The notes under the pieces were generated by a model. It did no database searches. It was not told the origin of the DNA and saw nothing but the letters and a program-made list of their open reading frames with translations. From Acidovorax radicis (GTDB taxonomy: Bacteria; Pseudomonadota; Gammaproteobacteria; Burkholderiales; Burkholderiaceae_C): DNA of 64,000 nt. The DNA is taken from the NCBI RefSeq assembly GCF_020510705.1, contig NZ_CP075184.1, positions 2,790,001-2,854,000 on the forward strand. The letters are read 5' to 3'. Below, one piece after another: positions 10,134 through 19,280 of this stretch (position 1 is its first letter; the number at the start of each line of letters is the position of its first letter). Position numbers and translations under genes: made by a program.

Positions 10134-11690
10134 TTACACCGCTGACACTTGAGCCGCCGAGGCCGCCCGGTCATCGCGCGGCAGGCTGCGGGCATCACGC
10201 GGATCAGGCGCGCCGGTCACGATGGAGGTCAGCGCGGGCTCGGCGCGCATTTGCATCAGTTTGGCCAGGTCGGGCCGTGGACGGGCCAGCCCCGCAATGC
10301 CCTTGAACGCCTGCTCCATCGCATGGCCCACGCCCAGCGTGTGGCGGTCTGCGCGAAAGCGGCCCACGATCTGCAGGCCAAACGGCATGCCCGCATCGTC
10401 CAGCCCGCACGGCAGGCTCAGCGCCGGGTGGGTGGTGAGCGTGGTCACATAGGTCAGCGCCAGCCAGCGGTAATAGTTGGCTTGCGGCTCGCCGTTGATG
10501 TGGCTGGCAAACAGCTGCGTCCAGGCAAACGGCGACACCGGCGTGGTGGGCGCCAGGATGATGTCGTACTGTTCATACAGCTTCTGGAACCGCGCCAGGA
10601 TGCGCGTCTGCTCGGCCTGGGCCCAGGCGCTGTCCAGCAGGCTCATGGCGGCGCCCATCTCGTAGTTGGCCCGGGTGTTGGGGCCCAGGCTTGCGGGGTC
10701 GCGCTCGTAGGCGTCGCGCGTGCTGGCCACAAAGGCTTCGGCGCGCAGCACGTCAAAGCAACGGTGCACATCGCCCAGGTCGATGTCGATGGCGTCGCAA
10801 CTGGCAAACAGGTGCTTCATGGCCTGCACCTTGCGGCGGAACACGGCGCGGATGCCGTTGTCCACAGCGCAGGCGCCAAAGTCTTCGGTATACGCCACGC
10901 GCAAGCGGCTCAGGTCCACCGTATCGGGCAGCAAGAAGCTCATCGGGTCCAGCGGGTAGCTCAGCGGGTCGCCAGCCGACATGCCGGCCGTGGCGGCCAG
11001 TTGCAGGCAGGCTTCTTCCACCGTGCGCCCCATGGGGCCCACCACCGAAATCGGCGTCCAGCCCATCAGCTTGCGCGAGCTGGGCACCACGCCGGGCGAT
11101 GGCCTGAAGCCCACCACGCCGCAAATGGACGCCGGGATGCGCAGCGAGCCGCCCGTGTCCGACCCCGTGCACACCGGCAGCAGGTCGCACGCCAACGCAG
11201 CCGCCGAGCCACCCGACGAGCCCCCGGCATTCAGGTTAGGGTTGAACGGGTTGCCGGTAGCGCCCCACACCGTATTGCGTGAATTGGCGCCCGCGCCCAT
11301 TTCAGGGATATTGGTCTTGCCCGCCACGATGGCACCCGCCGCACGCAGGCGTGCCACCAGCACGTTGTCCTGGGTGGGAATGTTCTCGCGGTAGATTTCC
11401 GACCCGTAGGTGGTCAGCAGCCCTGCCGTGGCTTCGAGGTCTTTCACCCCCAATGGCAAGCCATGCAGCAACCCCAGCGGCTCGCCGCGCAGCACCGCCT
11501 GCTCAGCCGCCTTGGCTTCGACGCGGGCGCGGTCAAAACAGGTGGCGGTGATGGCATTGATGGACGGGTTCACCGCCTCGATGCGCTCCATACAGGCGTC
11601 CAACAGCTCCACGGGCGACACCTCGCGGGTACCAATACGGTGGCGCAGTTCATTGGCGGTCAGCTCGACCAGGGGGCTGGGGTTTGTCAT
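10134..11690 (-). CDS. Amidase signature family hydrolase
   Basis: A 518-residue amidase with the Ser-cisSer-Lys triad. Lys83 is in GVKDLEA, Ser158 in AGGSSGGSAA and the nucleophile Ser182 in GSDTGGSLR; the 24-residue spacing of the two serines is that of fatty-acid amide hydrolase. It hydrolyses an amide to acid and ammonia or amine; the substrate is unknown. GatA is less likely because no gatB or gatC is adjacent. The ATG at 11690 is chosen because AAGGAGA stands just upstream; a longer in-frame start lacks one. It lies between a Bug protein and a D-amino-acid dehydrogenase, which suggests a D-amino-acid amide or peptide-like substrate (inference). Confidence 0.88.
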   Translation of the reverse strand: MTNPSPLVELTANELRHRIGTREVSPVELLDACMERIEAVNPSINAITATCFDRARVEAKAAEQAVLRGEPLGLLHGLPLGVKDLEATAGLLTTYGSEIYRENIPTQDNVLVARLRAAGAIVAGKTNIPEMGAGANSRNTVWGATGNPFNPNLNAGGSSGGSAAALACDLLPVCTGSDTGGSLRIPASICGVVGFRPSPGVVPSSRKLMGWTPISVVGPMGRTVEEACLQLAATAGMSAGDPLSYPLDPMSFLLPDTVDLSRLRVAYTEDFGACAVDNGIRAVFRRKVQAMKHLFASCDAIDIDLGDVHRCFDVLRAEAFVASTRDAYERDPASLGPNTRANYEMGAAMSLLDSAWAQAEQTRILARFQKLYEQYDIILAPTTPVSPFAWTQLFASHINGEPQANYYRWLALTYVTTLTTHPALSLPCGLDDAGMPFGLQIVGRFRADRHTLGVGHAMEQAFKGIAGLARPRPDLAKLMQMRAEPALTSIVTGAPDPRDARSLPRDDRAASAAQVSAV

Positions 11691-11745
11691 TTTTGGATTG
11701 TCTCCTTGCTCATCGGCTTCGTGGCGGTCTCGGTGGCTCAGTGGC

Positions 11746-12729
11746 TCAGTCAGCGGTGATGGCGGCTCGCTGGGCAACGGCGCGCATCAGGGGCAATTCC
11801 TTGTCGATCAGCTCAGCAACCGACTTGGACGACGCATAGGCAGGATCAAACCCCACGGCGATCATTTTGTCGCGCGTTTCAGGGTCTGCCACCACCTGCG
11901 CCAGCGTCAATTCCAGCCGCGACTTGACACCGGCGGGCAAGCCGCGTGGCGCCATCATGGCCAGCCAGGTGTCCATCTCCACCCCGGCGTAGCCGCTTTC
12001 GGCCAATGTGGGCACCTTGGGCAACAGCGCCGAGCGCTTGGCCGCCGTCACCGCAATGGCCTTGATCTTGCCGTCCCTCAGCTGGGGCAGCGCGGCCGAC
12101 ACGGTATCGACCGTGAACGGAATCTGCCCGCCCATCAGGTCGACCATGGCCGGAGCGCTGCCCTTGTAAGGTACATGCTGGATCTTCAGACCCGCCGCGT
12201 GAAAGAACATCTCGCCCGCAAACTGCGATGTGGTGCCTGCACCAAACGAGCCGTACGAATACTTGTCGGGCCCGGCCTTCACCATGGCCACAAACTGCTT
12301 CACGTCGCTGACCGGCACATCCTTGTTGGCCAGCAAAATCAGGCTGGTACGCCCGGCAATGCCAATGGGCTCGAAGCTCTTGACCGGGTCGTAGGGCAGC
12401 TTGGTGCGCACGGCGGGGTTCACCGTGAACGTGGTGCCCGAGCTCAGCAGCAACGTGTAGCCATCGGGCGCCGCCTTGGCCACCGAGGTCGCGCCAATCA
12501 CCGTGCCGGCCCCTGCGCGGTTGTCAATCACCACGCTCTGGCCCAGCTTGTCGCCCAGCTTCTTGCCAATCAGGCGGCCCAGCACATCAGTGGCGCCACC
12601 GGGCGGGAAAGGAATCACCAGCGTGATCGGCCTGTTCGGAAACCCACCCTCTTGCGCGATGGCCGGAGCCCACGCAGCGGCCCCCATGGCACAGGCAACG
12701 GCGGACAACAACAGCTTCTTGCGGTTCAT
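11746..12729 (-). CDS. Bug-family (TctC-like) periplasmic binding protein
   Basis: A 327-residue tripartite-tricarboxylate-type solute receptor. The signal peptide is MNRKKLLLSAVACAMGAA with likely cleavage after AIA. The mature start has ITLVIPFPPGGATD, the Bug hallmark loop that contacts the ligand carboxylate. Later motifs GAGTVIGATSVAKA and YDPVKSFEPI fit. No tctA or tctB permease genes are near, the usual orphan state of Bug proteins in Burkholderiales. GGAGA precedes the ATG at 12729. Its place between dsdA and the amidase suggests it senses or delivers the substrate of that operon. Confidence 0.92.
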   Translation of the reverse strand: MNRKKLLLSAVACAMGAAAWAPAIAQEGGFPNRPITLVIPFPPGGATDVLGRLIGKKLGDKLGQSVVIDNRAGAGTVIGATSVAKAAPDGYTLLLSSGTTFTVNPAVRTKLPYDPVKSFEPIGIAGRTSLILLANKDVPVSDVKQFVAMVKAGPDKYSYGSFGAGTTSQFAGEMFFHAAGLKIQHVPYKGSAPAMVDLMGGQIPFTVDTVSAALPQLRDGKIKAIAVTAAKRSALLPKVPTLAESGYAGVEMDTWLAMMAPRGLPAGVKSRLELTLAQVVADPETRDKMIAVGFDPAYASSKSVAELIDKELPLMRAVAQRAAITAD

Positions 12730-12834
12730 AGGGTTTTCTCCAAAGGTCACAAAGTTGGGGGATAAAAAAAGCAAGCGAAAAGCGAGGGAAAAGCGAAAAA
12801 AGGGGCAATAGGGATCGGAACCGGAATCGACAAA

Positions 12835-14199
12835 CTACGCAGACTCAGCCAGCACGGCGCGGCCACGCTGCACAAAGCCCTGGTATTGCGCGTCGGGCAC
12901 CAGCAGGCCGCCCGTGGTCCACACCAGATGTGTGGCGTTGTGCAGCACGGGCTCCACGCCCGAACTTTGCAGCCAGGCCTGGCCGGCGGTGGTGCCCGTC
13001 AGCATGGCCGGCCCGCTAAAGCCCGCAGCCGCCGATGGCTCGATGCGCGCGCCCAAGGTGTCAAGCACCAACACCAGCTGCGCAAACAAGGTGCTGTCGG
13101 CCACGGTGAACACGCCCGACAGCAGCGGCCCCATCAGCGCGGCCGCCAGCAGCGACGCACGCGGCACCGCCAGACCATCGGCCTCGGTGCGGTTGGTCAG
13201 GCCCCAGTCGTACACCGACGGATGCTGCCCCGCGCCGTGGGTCGCGTCGGCCAGCATCTGCACCAAAAAACACGGCGACTGCACCGGCTCTGCAAAAAAG
13301 CAATGCACATGCGGCCCCAGCACCTGTCGCAGGCCAAAGGTGATGCCCGCTGGCGCACCACCCACACCGCACGGCAGATAAACGATGAGCGGGTGCTCTG
13401 CGTCCACCTGCACGCCCGCTTCTGCCAGCTGCTTTTGCAGATGCAAGGCCGCTGCGCTGTAACCCAGCAGCAGCGAGAACGACTGCTCATCGTCCACAAA
13501 GTGGCACAGCGGGTCTGCGTTGGCCTGCGCGCGGCCCGCAGCCACGGCGCGTTCGTAGTCACCCGCGTGCTCCACCACCAACACGCCGCGCTGGCGCAGG
13601 CGGTCTTTTTTCCATTCCTTCGCGTCGGCAGACATATGCACGGCTGCCTTGAAGCCCAGCGCCGACGCCACCACGCCAATGCTCAGCCCCAGGTTGCCTG
13701 TGGAGCCCACCGCCACCTGGTAGCGGCCTAACACCTCGCGCGCGGCGGGCGTGGCCAGCACGCGATAGTCGCCGCCCGGCTGCACCAGCCCATGCTGCAG
13801 CGCCAGTTGCTCGGCAAACTCCAGCACCTCGTGCATGCCCCCACGGGCCTTGATGGAGCCCGCCACGGGCAGCCCATGGTCGGCCTTGATGAACAAGCGC
13901 CCCTGCCCTTCGCCCATGCCCAGTGCAGGCTGCAAGGCGGTAGCGGCCAGCAAGGGTGACTCCACCACGCCAGCGGTCTCCGCCAGCTCTGGAAACACCA
14001 ACGCCAGCAAACCCGCAAACCGCTCCCACCGCGCAGCCGCGGCTTTCGTATCATCTAGACTAATGCTACGCCCCAGTGCCTGCAAACCGGCCGGGGGGTG
14101 CGCCTGCCGGGCCGGGTTGGTCCAGAGCGCGGGCTGGGCATTGCGCAATCGGGCGGCTAGCTGGGCATCCAAGGCGGGCTTAATTTCTACAGACGGCAT
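12835..14199 (-). CDS. dsdA: D-serine dehydratase
   Basis: A 454-residue PLP enzyme that converts D-serine to pyruvate and ammonia in the cytoplasm. Lys117 in GSIKARGG is the PLP Schiff-base lysine (Lys118 in E. coli). The phosphate-binding glycine loop is [10 protein letters not shown] and the fold type II C-terminal segment follows. The length matches DsdA (about 440). It is the first gene of a minus-strand operon with the Bug protein, amidase and DauA-like dehydrogenase. A LysR regulator faces it across 96 bases, the same arrangement as E. coli dsdC and dsdXA. No DsdX permease is seen. Confidence 0.93.
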   Translation of the reverse strand: MPSVEIKPALDAQLAARLRNAQPALWTNPARQAHPPAGLQALGRSISLDDTKAAAARWERFAGLLALVFPELAETAGVVESPLLAATALQPALGMGEGQGRLFIKADHGLPVAGSIKARGGMHEVLEFAEQLALQHGLVQPGGDYRVLATPAAREVLGRYQVAVGSTGNLGLSIGVVASALGFKAAVHMSADAKEWKKDRLRQRGVLVVEHAGDYERAVAAGRAQANADPLCHFVDDEQSFSLLLGYSAAALHLQKQLAEAGVQVDAEHPLIVYLPCGVGGAPAGITFGLRQVLGPHVHCFFAEPVQSPCFLVQMLADATHGAGQHPSVYDWGLTNRTEADGLAVPRASLLAAALMGPLLSGVFTVADSTLFAQLVLVLDTLGARIEPSAAAGFSGPAMLTGTTAGQAWLQSSGVEPVLHNATHLVWTTGGLLVPDAQYQGFVQRGRAVLAESA

Positions 14200-14282
14200 G
14201 CACGTTCATTCACAAAATGATTCAGTGCTTGCATTCTTCGTCGGCCACGCCGGTGTCACAACACATTTATATTGAGCGTTGC

Positions 14283-14294
14283 ATTAGTATTAAT
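14283..14294. promoter_or_regulatory. Possible LysR binding half-palindrome at dsdA / LysR divergence
   Basis: ATTA-gtat-TAAT is a short inverted repeat immediately before the LysR ATG, inside an AT-rich patch that otherwise stands out from the GC-rich sequence. It could be part of the LysR site for autorepression. Confidence 0.35.
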
Positions 14295-14295
14295 A

Positions 14296-15252
14296 ATGGA
14301 TATTCGCCTCTCCCCCTCCCTCTTGGCGTGGCTGCGCAGTTTTGATGCAGCGGCCCGGCACGGCAGCTTCACCAAGGCGGCTGCCGAGTTGTGCATCACC
14401 CAGGGCGCGGTCAGCCAACAGGTCAAGCAGCTTGAAGACTGGCTGCGCCGCCCGCTGTTCTTGCGCACGCCGCGCGCCCTGGTGCCCACGCCCGAGGGCA
14501 AATGGCTGGCCGTGGTGCTGCGCGAGAGCTTTGACGCCATCGAAAGCACCCTGGCCCAAGTGCGCCAACCGCTAGAGGCCGCCACCGCTACCTTGAGTTG
14601 CTCACCCTCATTTGCCATGAGCTGGCTGACGCCCCGGCTGGGCGACTTCTTTCGCCAGCACCCCCACACCGGCCTGCGCGTGTTTGGCGAGTTCCACACG
14701 CTCGACCGCACCCGCATGGTGCGCGACGGCGTGGAAGCCGCCGTGCGCTTTGACCTGGGCGGCTACCGCGACCTGAACGCCACCGTGTTTCTGGACGAAT
14801 GGCTCATCCCCGTGGCCAGCCCCGCGTTTCTGGCCCGCCACCCACCCATCACCCAGCCGCAAGACCTGCAAGGCGACTGGCTGCTGCACGACGGCAGCGC
14901 CTGGGACGGCGCCGACACCTACGAAGAATGGCAACACTGGTTTGCGCAAGTGGGCGCCACGCCGCCGCCCTGGGTGGGCGGCCAGCAATTCAACCTGTCG
15001 CAACTGGCCCTGGGCGCCGCCCTGGCCGGCCAAGGCATCGCCATGGGCCGCGCGGCGCTGGTGCTGCAAGACGTGAAGGCCGGGCGCCTGGTGCCGCTGC
15101 TGGGGCGCAGCGTGTTGTCGCGTGCGGCGTATTCGTTTGTGACCACCACGCGCCCCAGCCCGGCAATGCAGCTGGTGCGGGAGTGGCTGGCTGATGAGGC
15201 GCAGCGGTTTTGTAGCGAGCGGGCGCAGGTGCTGACAGCGCCATCGGCCTGA
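14296..15252 (+). CDS. LysR-type regulator, DsdC/GcvA-like
   Basis: A 318-residue LysR protein. The winged helix domain at 1-65 includes FDAAARHGSFTKAAAEL and TQGAVSQQVKQLE. The effector domain follows with a GcvA-type AVRFDLGGYRD segment and RMVRDGVEAAV. It is divergent from dsdA, so it probably activates the D-serine/D-amino-acid operon in response to its substrate. The ATG at 14296 gives the usual N-terminus; an in-frame TTG at 14272 would add eight residues of no family similarity. Confidence 0.85.
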   Translation: MDIRLSPSLLAWLRSFDAAARHGSFTKAAAELCITQGAVSQQVKQLEDWLRRPLFLRTPRALVPTPEGKWLAVVLRESFDAIESTLAQVRQPLEAATATLSCSPSFAMSWLTPRLGDFFRQHPHTGLRVFGEFHTLDRTRMVRDGVEAAVRFDLGGYRDLNATVFLDEWLIPVASPAFLARHPPITQPQDLQGDWLLHDGSAWDGADTYEEWQHWFAQVGATPPPWVGGQQFNLSQLALGAALAGQGIAMGRAALVLQDVKAGRLVPLLGRSVLSRAAYSFVTTTRPSPAMQLVREWLADEAQRFCSERAQVLTAPSA

Positions 15253-15298
15253 CGTGCGCAAAGTGCGGTCGCTGCTCAAAAAAAGCATAATTTCAGTA

Positions 15299-15347
15299 TT
15301 TTTGGCCTCTAGCGCTTTATCCATAGGCGCTAGTAGCTATTATTTTT
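15299..15347 (-). repeat. Dispersed palindromic element, inverted copy
   Basis: TTTTTGGCCTCTAGCGC, TTTATCCATA, GGCGCTAGTAGCTAT then TATTTTT on the plus strand is a full copy in the opposite direction to copy 1. It is 46 bases past the LysR stop. The rest of 15253-15525 shows no gene. Confidence 0.85.
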
Positions 15348-15525
15348 AAGTATTCTCCAACGCCTTCGCTTGGCCGTTCACCTCAAAAAACCCAAACGGA
15401 AGGCCCCACTGCGCTGCATTTAGCCCAACTCAGAACCAATGGGTTGCCAAAAAAGCTACCGGGGGAGAAACCCACAGCGAGTCGCAAACCACACAACAGG
15501 CCAGGCACGCGGCGCCGGGACCGGG

Positions 15526-16800
15526 TCAGAAACGCGGTGTTTTTCCGCTGAACGCGGGATCGTATTTGCGCATCTGCGTCAAATCGTCGCGGTTGCGCAC
15601 TACGCAGGTCTTGTACTGCTCGTGCAACACAGCCAATGCGTCTTGGTCCAATTCCACGCCCAGGCCCGGGCGGGTCGGCACCACCACGGAGCCTTTGTCG
15701 AAACGGATGCGCCCGCCTTTGATGACTTCTTCCTCTTGCCAGGGGTAGTGGGTGTCGCAGGCGTAGGTTAGGTTGGGTACGCTGGCGGCCACATGGGTCA
15801 TGGCCATCAGGCTGATACCCAAATGTGAATTGGAATGCATCGACATGCCCAGCCCCCACAGTCGGCACATGCGCGCCAGCGTCTGGGTGGCACGCAGGCC
15901 ACCCCAGTAGTGGTGGTCAGACAGCAGCACTTTCACTGAACCCATTTCGCAGCCCTTGCGAAAATCGTCCATGGTCGTGATGACCATGTTGGTGGCCAAC
16001 GGCAGCTTGGTGTGTTTCGCCAGCTCGGCCATGCCCGCAAGGCCGGGCGTCGGATCTTCGTAGTACTCCAGGATTTCGTCTAAAGCCAGGGCTGCGGCGA
16101 TGCTGGCCGCAAGGGACCAATTGGCGTTCGGGTCCAGCCTCAGCGGCACGCCAGGGAAGGCTTTGGCCAGCGCCTGCATACACGCAACCTCGTGCGTTGG
16201 CTCAAAAACGCCGCCCTTCAATTTGATGCTCTGAAAACCGTACAAGTCGATCATGCGCTGCGCCTGCGCCACGATCTGCGCGGGGCTGATGCCTTCTCCC
16301 CAGGCGTCCGGTGCATAGGGCTTGCCGATGTGCTCTGCATACTTGAAGAACAGGTAGGCACTGTAGGGCACAGCGTCGCGCACCTTGCCCCCCAGCAGGT
16401 CCACCACTGGCGCACCGACGATCTGACCTTGCAAGTCGAGCATGCCCACTTCAAAGGTGCTGATCACCTTGGGTACGTTCTTGATGGCGTGGGAGCCGGG
16501 CGCCAACTCGAACTCAATGGCGCCGGGCACCGCTTTGACGGTAGCTCGCACCCGTTCTTCCATCACGTTGAGCGCGAAAGGCGACAGGCCAATCAGCAGC
16601 GGGGTAGCCTGCGCCAGGATCCGTAACATGGGCTCGTCGCCATAGGTTTCAGAAATGCCAACCCGGCCGTCGCTGGTTTCGATCTCGACGATGGCGCGCA
16701 ACGCCCAAGGTTCGTGGATGCCCGCGGCGTTGAGCAGCGGGCCGTCGCGAAAGGCGATGGGCGTGACCAAAACGCGGGTGATGGTGGTGTCGCGTGCCAT
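15526..16800 (-). CDS. gudD: Glucarate dehydratase-like enolase superfamily enzyme
   Basis: A 424-residue member of the glucarate dehydratase group, which removes water from D-glucarate to give 5-dehydro-4-deoxyglucarate. Catalytic and metal residues are visible: Lys193 and Lys195 (SIKLKGG), Asp223 and Asn225 (LDPNANW), Glu248 (YYEDPTPG), Asn271, Asp295 and His322 (MSMHSNSH). The spacing follows E. coli GudD (Lys205/207, Asp235, Asp313, His339). Start at ATG 16800; a TTG six codons upstream is possible. It forms an operon with the upstream Bug protein and probably depends on the divergent GntR. Idarate or a related acid sugar could be the true substrate. Confidence 0.85.
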   Translation of the reverse strand: MARDTTITRVLVTPIAFRDGPLLNAAGIHEPWALRAIVEIETSDGRVGISETYGDEPMLRILAQATPLLIGLSPFALNVMEERVRATVKAVPGAIEFELAPGSHAIKNVPKVISTFEVGMLDLQGQIVGAPVVDLLGGKVRDAVPYSAYLFFKYAEHIGKPYAPDAWGEGISPAQIVAQAQRMIDLYGFQSIKLKGGVFEPTHEVACMQALAKAFPGVPLRLDPNANWSLAASIAAALALDEILEYYEDPTPGLAGMAELAKHTKLPLATNMVITTMDDFRKGCEMGSVKVLLSDHHYWGGLRATQTLARMCRLWGLGMSMHSNSHLGISLMAMTHVAASVPNLTYACDTHYPWQEEEVIKGGRIRFDKGSVVVPTRPGLGVELDQDALAVLHEQYKTCVVRNRDDLTQMRKYDPAFSGKTPRF

Positions 16801-16914
16801 GGAATCGTGTTCTTTCAACGGGGCGTGGTGGTTCGATCAAAAAGACCGTGGATCAGCGGTAAGCCCACCGCTGCGGGCTTAATAAGCGCATTGCGCACAA
16901 CCTGGGCCAAGTCA

Positions 16915-17901
16915 TCAATCGACGGTGGCGCCGATTTTCTTGACCAGGTCGCCCAGGCGGGTGACGTCTTTCTGTGTGACGGCCGCCAGTTCAGCGGGCG
17001 TGCTGCCCACGACCTGCATCCCGAACTGGGTCTCCAGCTTGTTCTTGAGCTCTGGGCCATTCAGCGCCTTGACGATTGCGGTGTTCAGGCGGGTGATCAC
17101 CTCCTTGGGGGTGCCCTTGGGTGCGTAAACGCCCTGCCAGGACACGAGGTCCAGGCCCGGGAAACCAGCCTCTGCCGTGGTGGGTACGTCGGGCGCCAAC
17201 GGCGAGCGCGTCTTGGTCGTGACGGCCAGAAACTTCAGCTTGCCGGCCTTCACGAGCGGCGCGCCTGCGGTCAGTTGGTCAAACAGAAACGGCACGTTGC
17301 CGGCGGCCACGTCCTGCAGCGCCTGCGGACTGCCCTTGTAGGCGATGTGCTGCATGGGCACCTTGATCAGTTCGGCCATTTGGGCACCGGTCAAGTGGGT
17401 GGAGGTGCCCGCGCCGGATGACGCATAAGAAGCCTTGTCAGGGTTCTTCTTGATCCAGGCCACCAGCTCTTGCACCGAGTTCACCCCCAGGTCGCTGTTG
17501 ACCATCAACACATTGGGCACATAGGCAATCAAGGTGACGGGCTCAAAGTCTTTCACCGGGTCATATGGCAGCTTTTTGTACAGCCCGGCATTGATGGCGT
17601 GGGTGCTGATGGTTCCGCCAATAAGGGTGTAACCGTCGGCTGGCGCCTTGGCGACTGACTGAACACCGATCACACCCCCCGCACCGGGGCGATTGTCGAT
17701 CACCACCGACTGCTTTACTGCGACCGAAAGCTCTTGCCCCACCACCCGGGCCACCACGTCGGTAGACCCCCCCGCAGCGAATGGGACCACCCATGTGATG
17801 GGTTTGGACGTGGGCCAATCGGACGCATACGCGCTGACAGCAGCCAGGCTGAGGGCGCTGCAGGCCGCAAGCAAAGTAACGCGACGGTGGAATCGGTGCA
17901 T
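16915..17901 (-). CDS. Bug-family periplasmic binding protein beside gudD
   Basis: A 328-residue TctC-like receptor with a signal peptide (MHRFHRRVTLLAACSALSLA, cleavage near AYA-S) and the Bug loop ITWVVPFAAGGSTD. NRPGAGGVIGVQSVAKA and YDPVKDFEPV follow. GGAGAC precedes the ATG. It is transcribed first, then gudD after a gap of about 114 bases, so a glucarate-like diacid is the likely ligand. No permease subunits accompany it. Confidence 0.92.
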   Translation of the reverse strand: MHRFHRRVTLLAACSALSLAAVSAYASDWPTSKPITWVVPFAAGGSTDVVARVVGQELSVAVKQSVVIDNRPGAGGVIGVQSVAKAPADGYTLIGGTISTHAINAGLYKKLPYDPVKDFEPVTLIAYVPNVLMVNSDLGVNSVQELVAWIKKNPDKASYASSGAGTSTHLTGAQMAELIKVPMQHIAYKGSPQALQDVAAGNVPFLFDQLTAGAPLVKAGKLKFLAVTTKTRSPLAPDVPTTAEAGFPGLDLVSWQGVYAPKGTPKEVITRLNTAIVKALNGPELKNKLETQFGMQVVGSTPAELAAVTQKDVTRLGDLVKKIGATVD

Positions 17902-17940
17902 GGTTTGTCTCCATAGGGTGGTAGTTATTGGAATATTAAA

Positions 17941-17958
17941 GCACTAATGTATTAGTGC
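17941..17958. promoter_or_regulatory. 18-bp perfect palindrome, probable GntR operator
   Basis: GCACTAATGTATTAGTGC is a perfect palindrome located midway between the divergent Bug-gudD operon (start 17901) and gntR (start 18005). Position and symmetry fit an FCD-type GntR operator controlling both directions. Confidence 0.7.
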
Positions 17959-18004
17959 GTCAATTCTGCATCCCACTAGAATTCAGCGCCGGACTCCCTT
18001 CCTC

Positions 18005-18685
18005 ATGAAAAAAATCCACAAGTTCGACCGTACTCGCCAAGCAGCCCCCCAGGTATTTGAATGGCTGCGCGAGGTCATCCTTTCACTGGAGCTGGCTCCG
18101 GGCACTCCGCTGTCGCGCGCTGAGTTGGCCGAGCGTTTTGAGTTAAGCCAGACCCCCGTGCGCGATGCCCTGTTGCAACTGAGCCAGGAAGGCCTGGTGG
18201 ACATCTATCCTCAGCACGCCACCTTGGTGAGCCGCATCGACATCGCATCGGCCACCCAGGCGCACTTTCTGCGTTGTGCCATTGAGCTGGAAGTGGTTCG
18301 CACGCTGGCCCTGGTCGACGACCCCGTGCTGCGCGCCAAACTGTCCGCACAGGTGGACTTGCAGGCGGCGCTGGCAACGGCCGATACCGAGGAGTTCATC
18401 GCGTCTGATCAAGCATTCCACCGCATGATGTATGAGGCCGCCGCTGTGCCCAATCTGTACGAGCTGGTGCGCCAGCGCAGTGGCCACCTGGACCGGCTGC
18501 GTCGGCTTGACCTGCCGTCGCCTGGCAAAGCGGCGCGGGTGGTGCGCGACCACCGCGCGATCGTCGAGGCCCTGGCCGCACACGACCCCAACGCCGCACA
18601 GGCAGCACTGCGCACCCACCTCTCGGGCACCCTGGGCCATGTCGCTGACATCCGGGCACGGCACCCAGACTATGTGACTGCGTAG
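18005..18685 (+). CDS. GntR-family regulator with FCD domain
   Basis: A 226-residue FadR/FCD-type regulator. The winged helix domain spans 10-75 with APGTPLSRAELAERFELSQTPVRDALLQL, the typical GntR recognition region. The FCD ligand domain (about 85-215) has the metal-coordinating Asp and His positions in DQAFHRMMYEAA, DHRAIVEAL and LRTHLSGTL. It stands divergent to the Bug-gudD operon over a palindromic site and is probably its repressor, released by glucarate or a product. Confidence 0.88.
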   Translation: MKKIHKFDRTRQAAPQVFEWLREVILSLELAPGTPLSRAELAERFELSQTPVRDALLQLSQEGLVDIYPQHATLVSRIDIASATQAHFLRCAIELEVVRTLALVDDPVLRAKLSAQVDLQAALATADTEEFIASDQAFHRMMYEAAAVPNLYELVRQRSGHLDRLRRLDLPSPGKAARVVRDHRAIVEALAAHDPNAAQAALRTHLSGTLGHVADIRARHPDYVTA

Positions 18686-18902
18686 CCTCAGAGGGGTATC
18701 CCGCACGCCCGCTTGCTTTGCCAAAGCAGCGGTACCGCTTTCTCACCGGGGTTGGTCGGCTCGCCGGGCATTGGGACCGTTATGCACCGGCCAGAAAGGC
18801 TTCATGGGCGGCCCCCTGAACGGTCAACGGATCAAAGCCATCGACACTTGCGACGCATGCAGAACAAATCCTTCACGTGATAGCGAATATTTGATTATTA
18901 AA

Positions 18903-18928
18903 ATACTCTTATCAAATAAAAAGAGTAT
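18903..18928. promoter_or_regulatory. Inverted repeat operator of hipBA
   Basis: ATACTCTT, 10-base spacer, AAGAGTAT is a perfect inverted repeat ending 10 bases before the hipB ATG. The region is AT-rich and could contain the promoter. HipB dimers bind such sites to autoregulate. The rest of 18686-18902 shows no gene. Confidence 0.65.
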
Positions 18929-18938
18929 AAATGCAATC

Positions 18939-19241
18939 ATGAATGCCGACCTCATCCCCACCCTCGCCGCCGCCCGCAAGGCCCACCAGATGACGCAGGC
19001 CCAGCTTGCCGAGAGCGCGGGCCTCAGCCGCATGACGGTGCAGCGCACCGAAGGCGGCGACCTGGACCCGCGCTATTCCACCCTGGCCGAGATGGCCCGC
19101 GTGCTGGGCATGGACATCATCGCGGTGCCCAGCAGCCTGCGGCCCAGTCTGGAGGCGTTCATCCAGTCGGGGGGCAAGTTTCTGGGCCAGCCCGAGGGGG
19201 TGGATGCGCCGCCCTCGGTGGTGGATGGTCTGCGCGGCTGA
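18939..19241 (+). CDS. hipB: HipB-like Xre antitoxin
   Basis: A 100-residue Xre-type helix-turn-helix protein. The fold spans residues 8-62 with LAAARKAHQMTQAQLAESAGLSRMTVQRTEGG; the C-terminal tail (SGGKFLGQPEGVDAPPSVVDGLRG) may contact the toxin. The ATG at 18939 is chosen because the preceding inverted repeat lies directly upstream; a longer open frame exists but would run through it. It is followed by hipA after 39 bases, the standard antitoxin-toxin order. Confidence 0.85.
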   Translation: MNADLIPTLAAARKAHQMTQAQLAESAGLSRMTVQRTEGGDLDPRYSTLAEMARVLGMDIIAVPSSLRPSLEAFIQSGGKFLGQPEGVDAPPSVVDGLRG

Positions 19242-19280
19242 CCGTAGAGACTCCTCGCACACCCCTTCGGTCCACACTCC

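Noticed and set aside
10149..11282. Long open frame antisense to the amidase gene
   Set aside because: Arg/Gly/His-rich shadow with no ribosome site; the amidase triad on the other strand is intact.
18771..18938. Longer hipB start giving 156 residues
   Set aside because: The extra 56 residues run through the operator and promoter-like AT-rich region; the ATG at 18939 begins at the helix-turn-helix.
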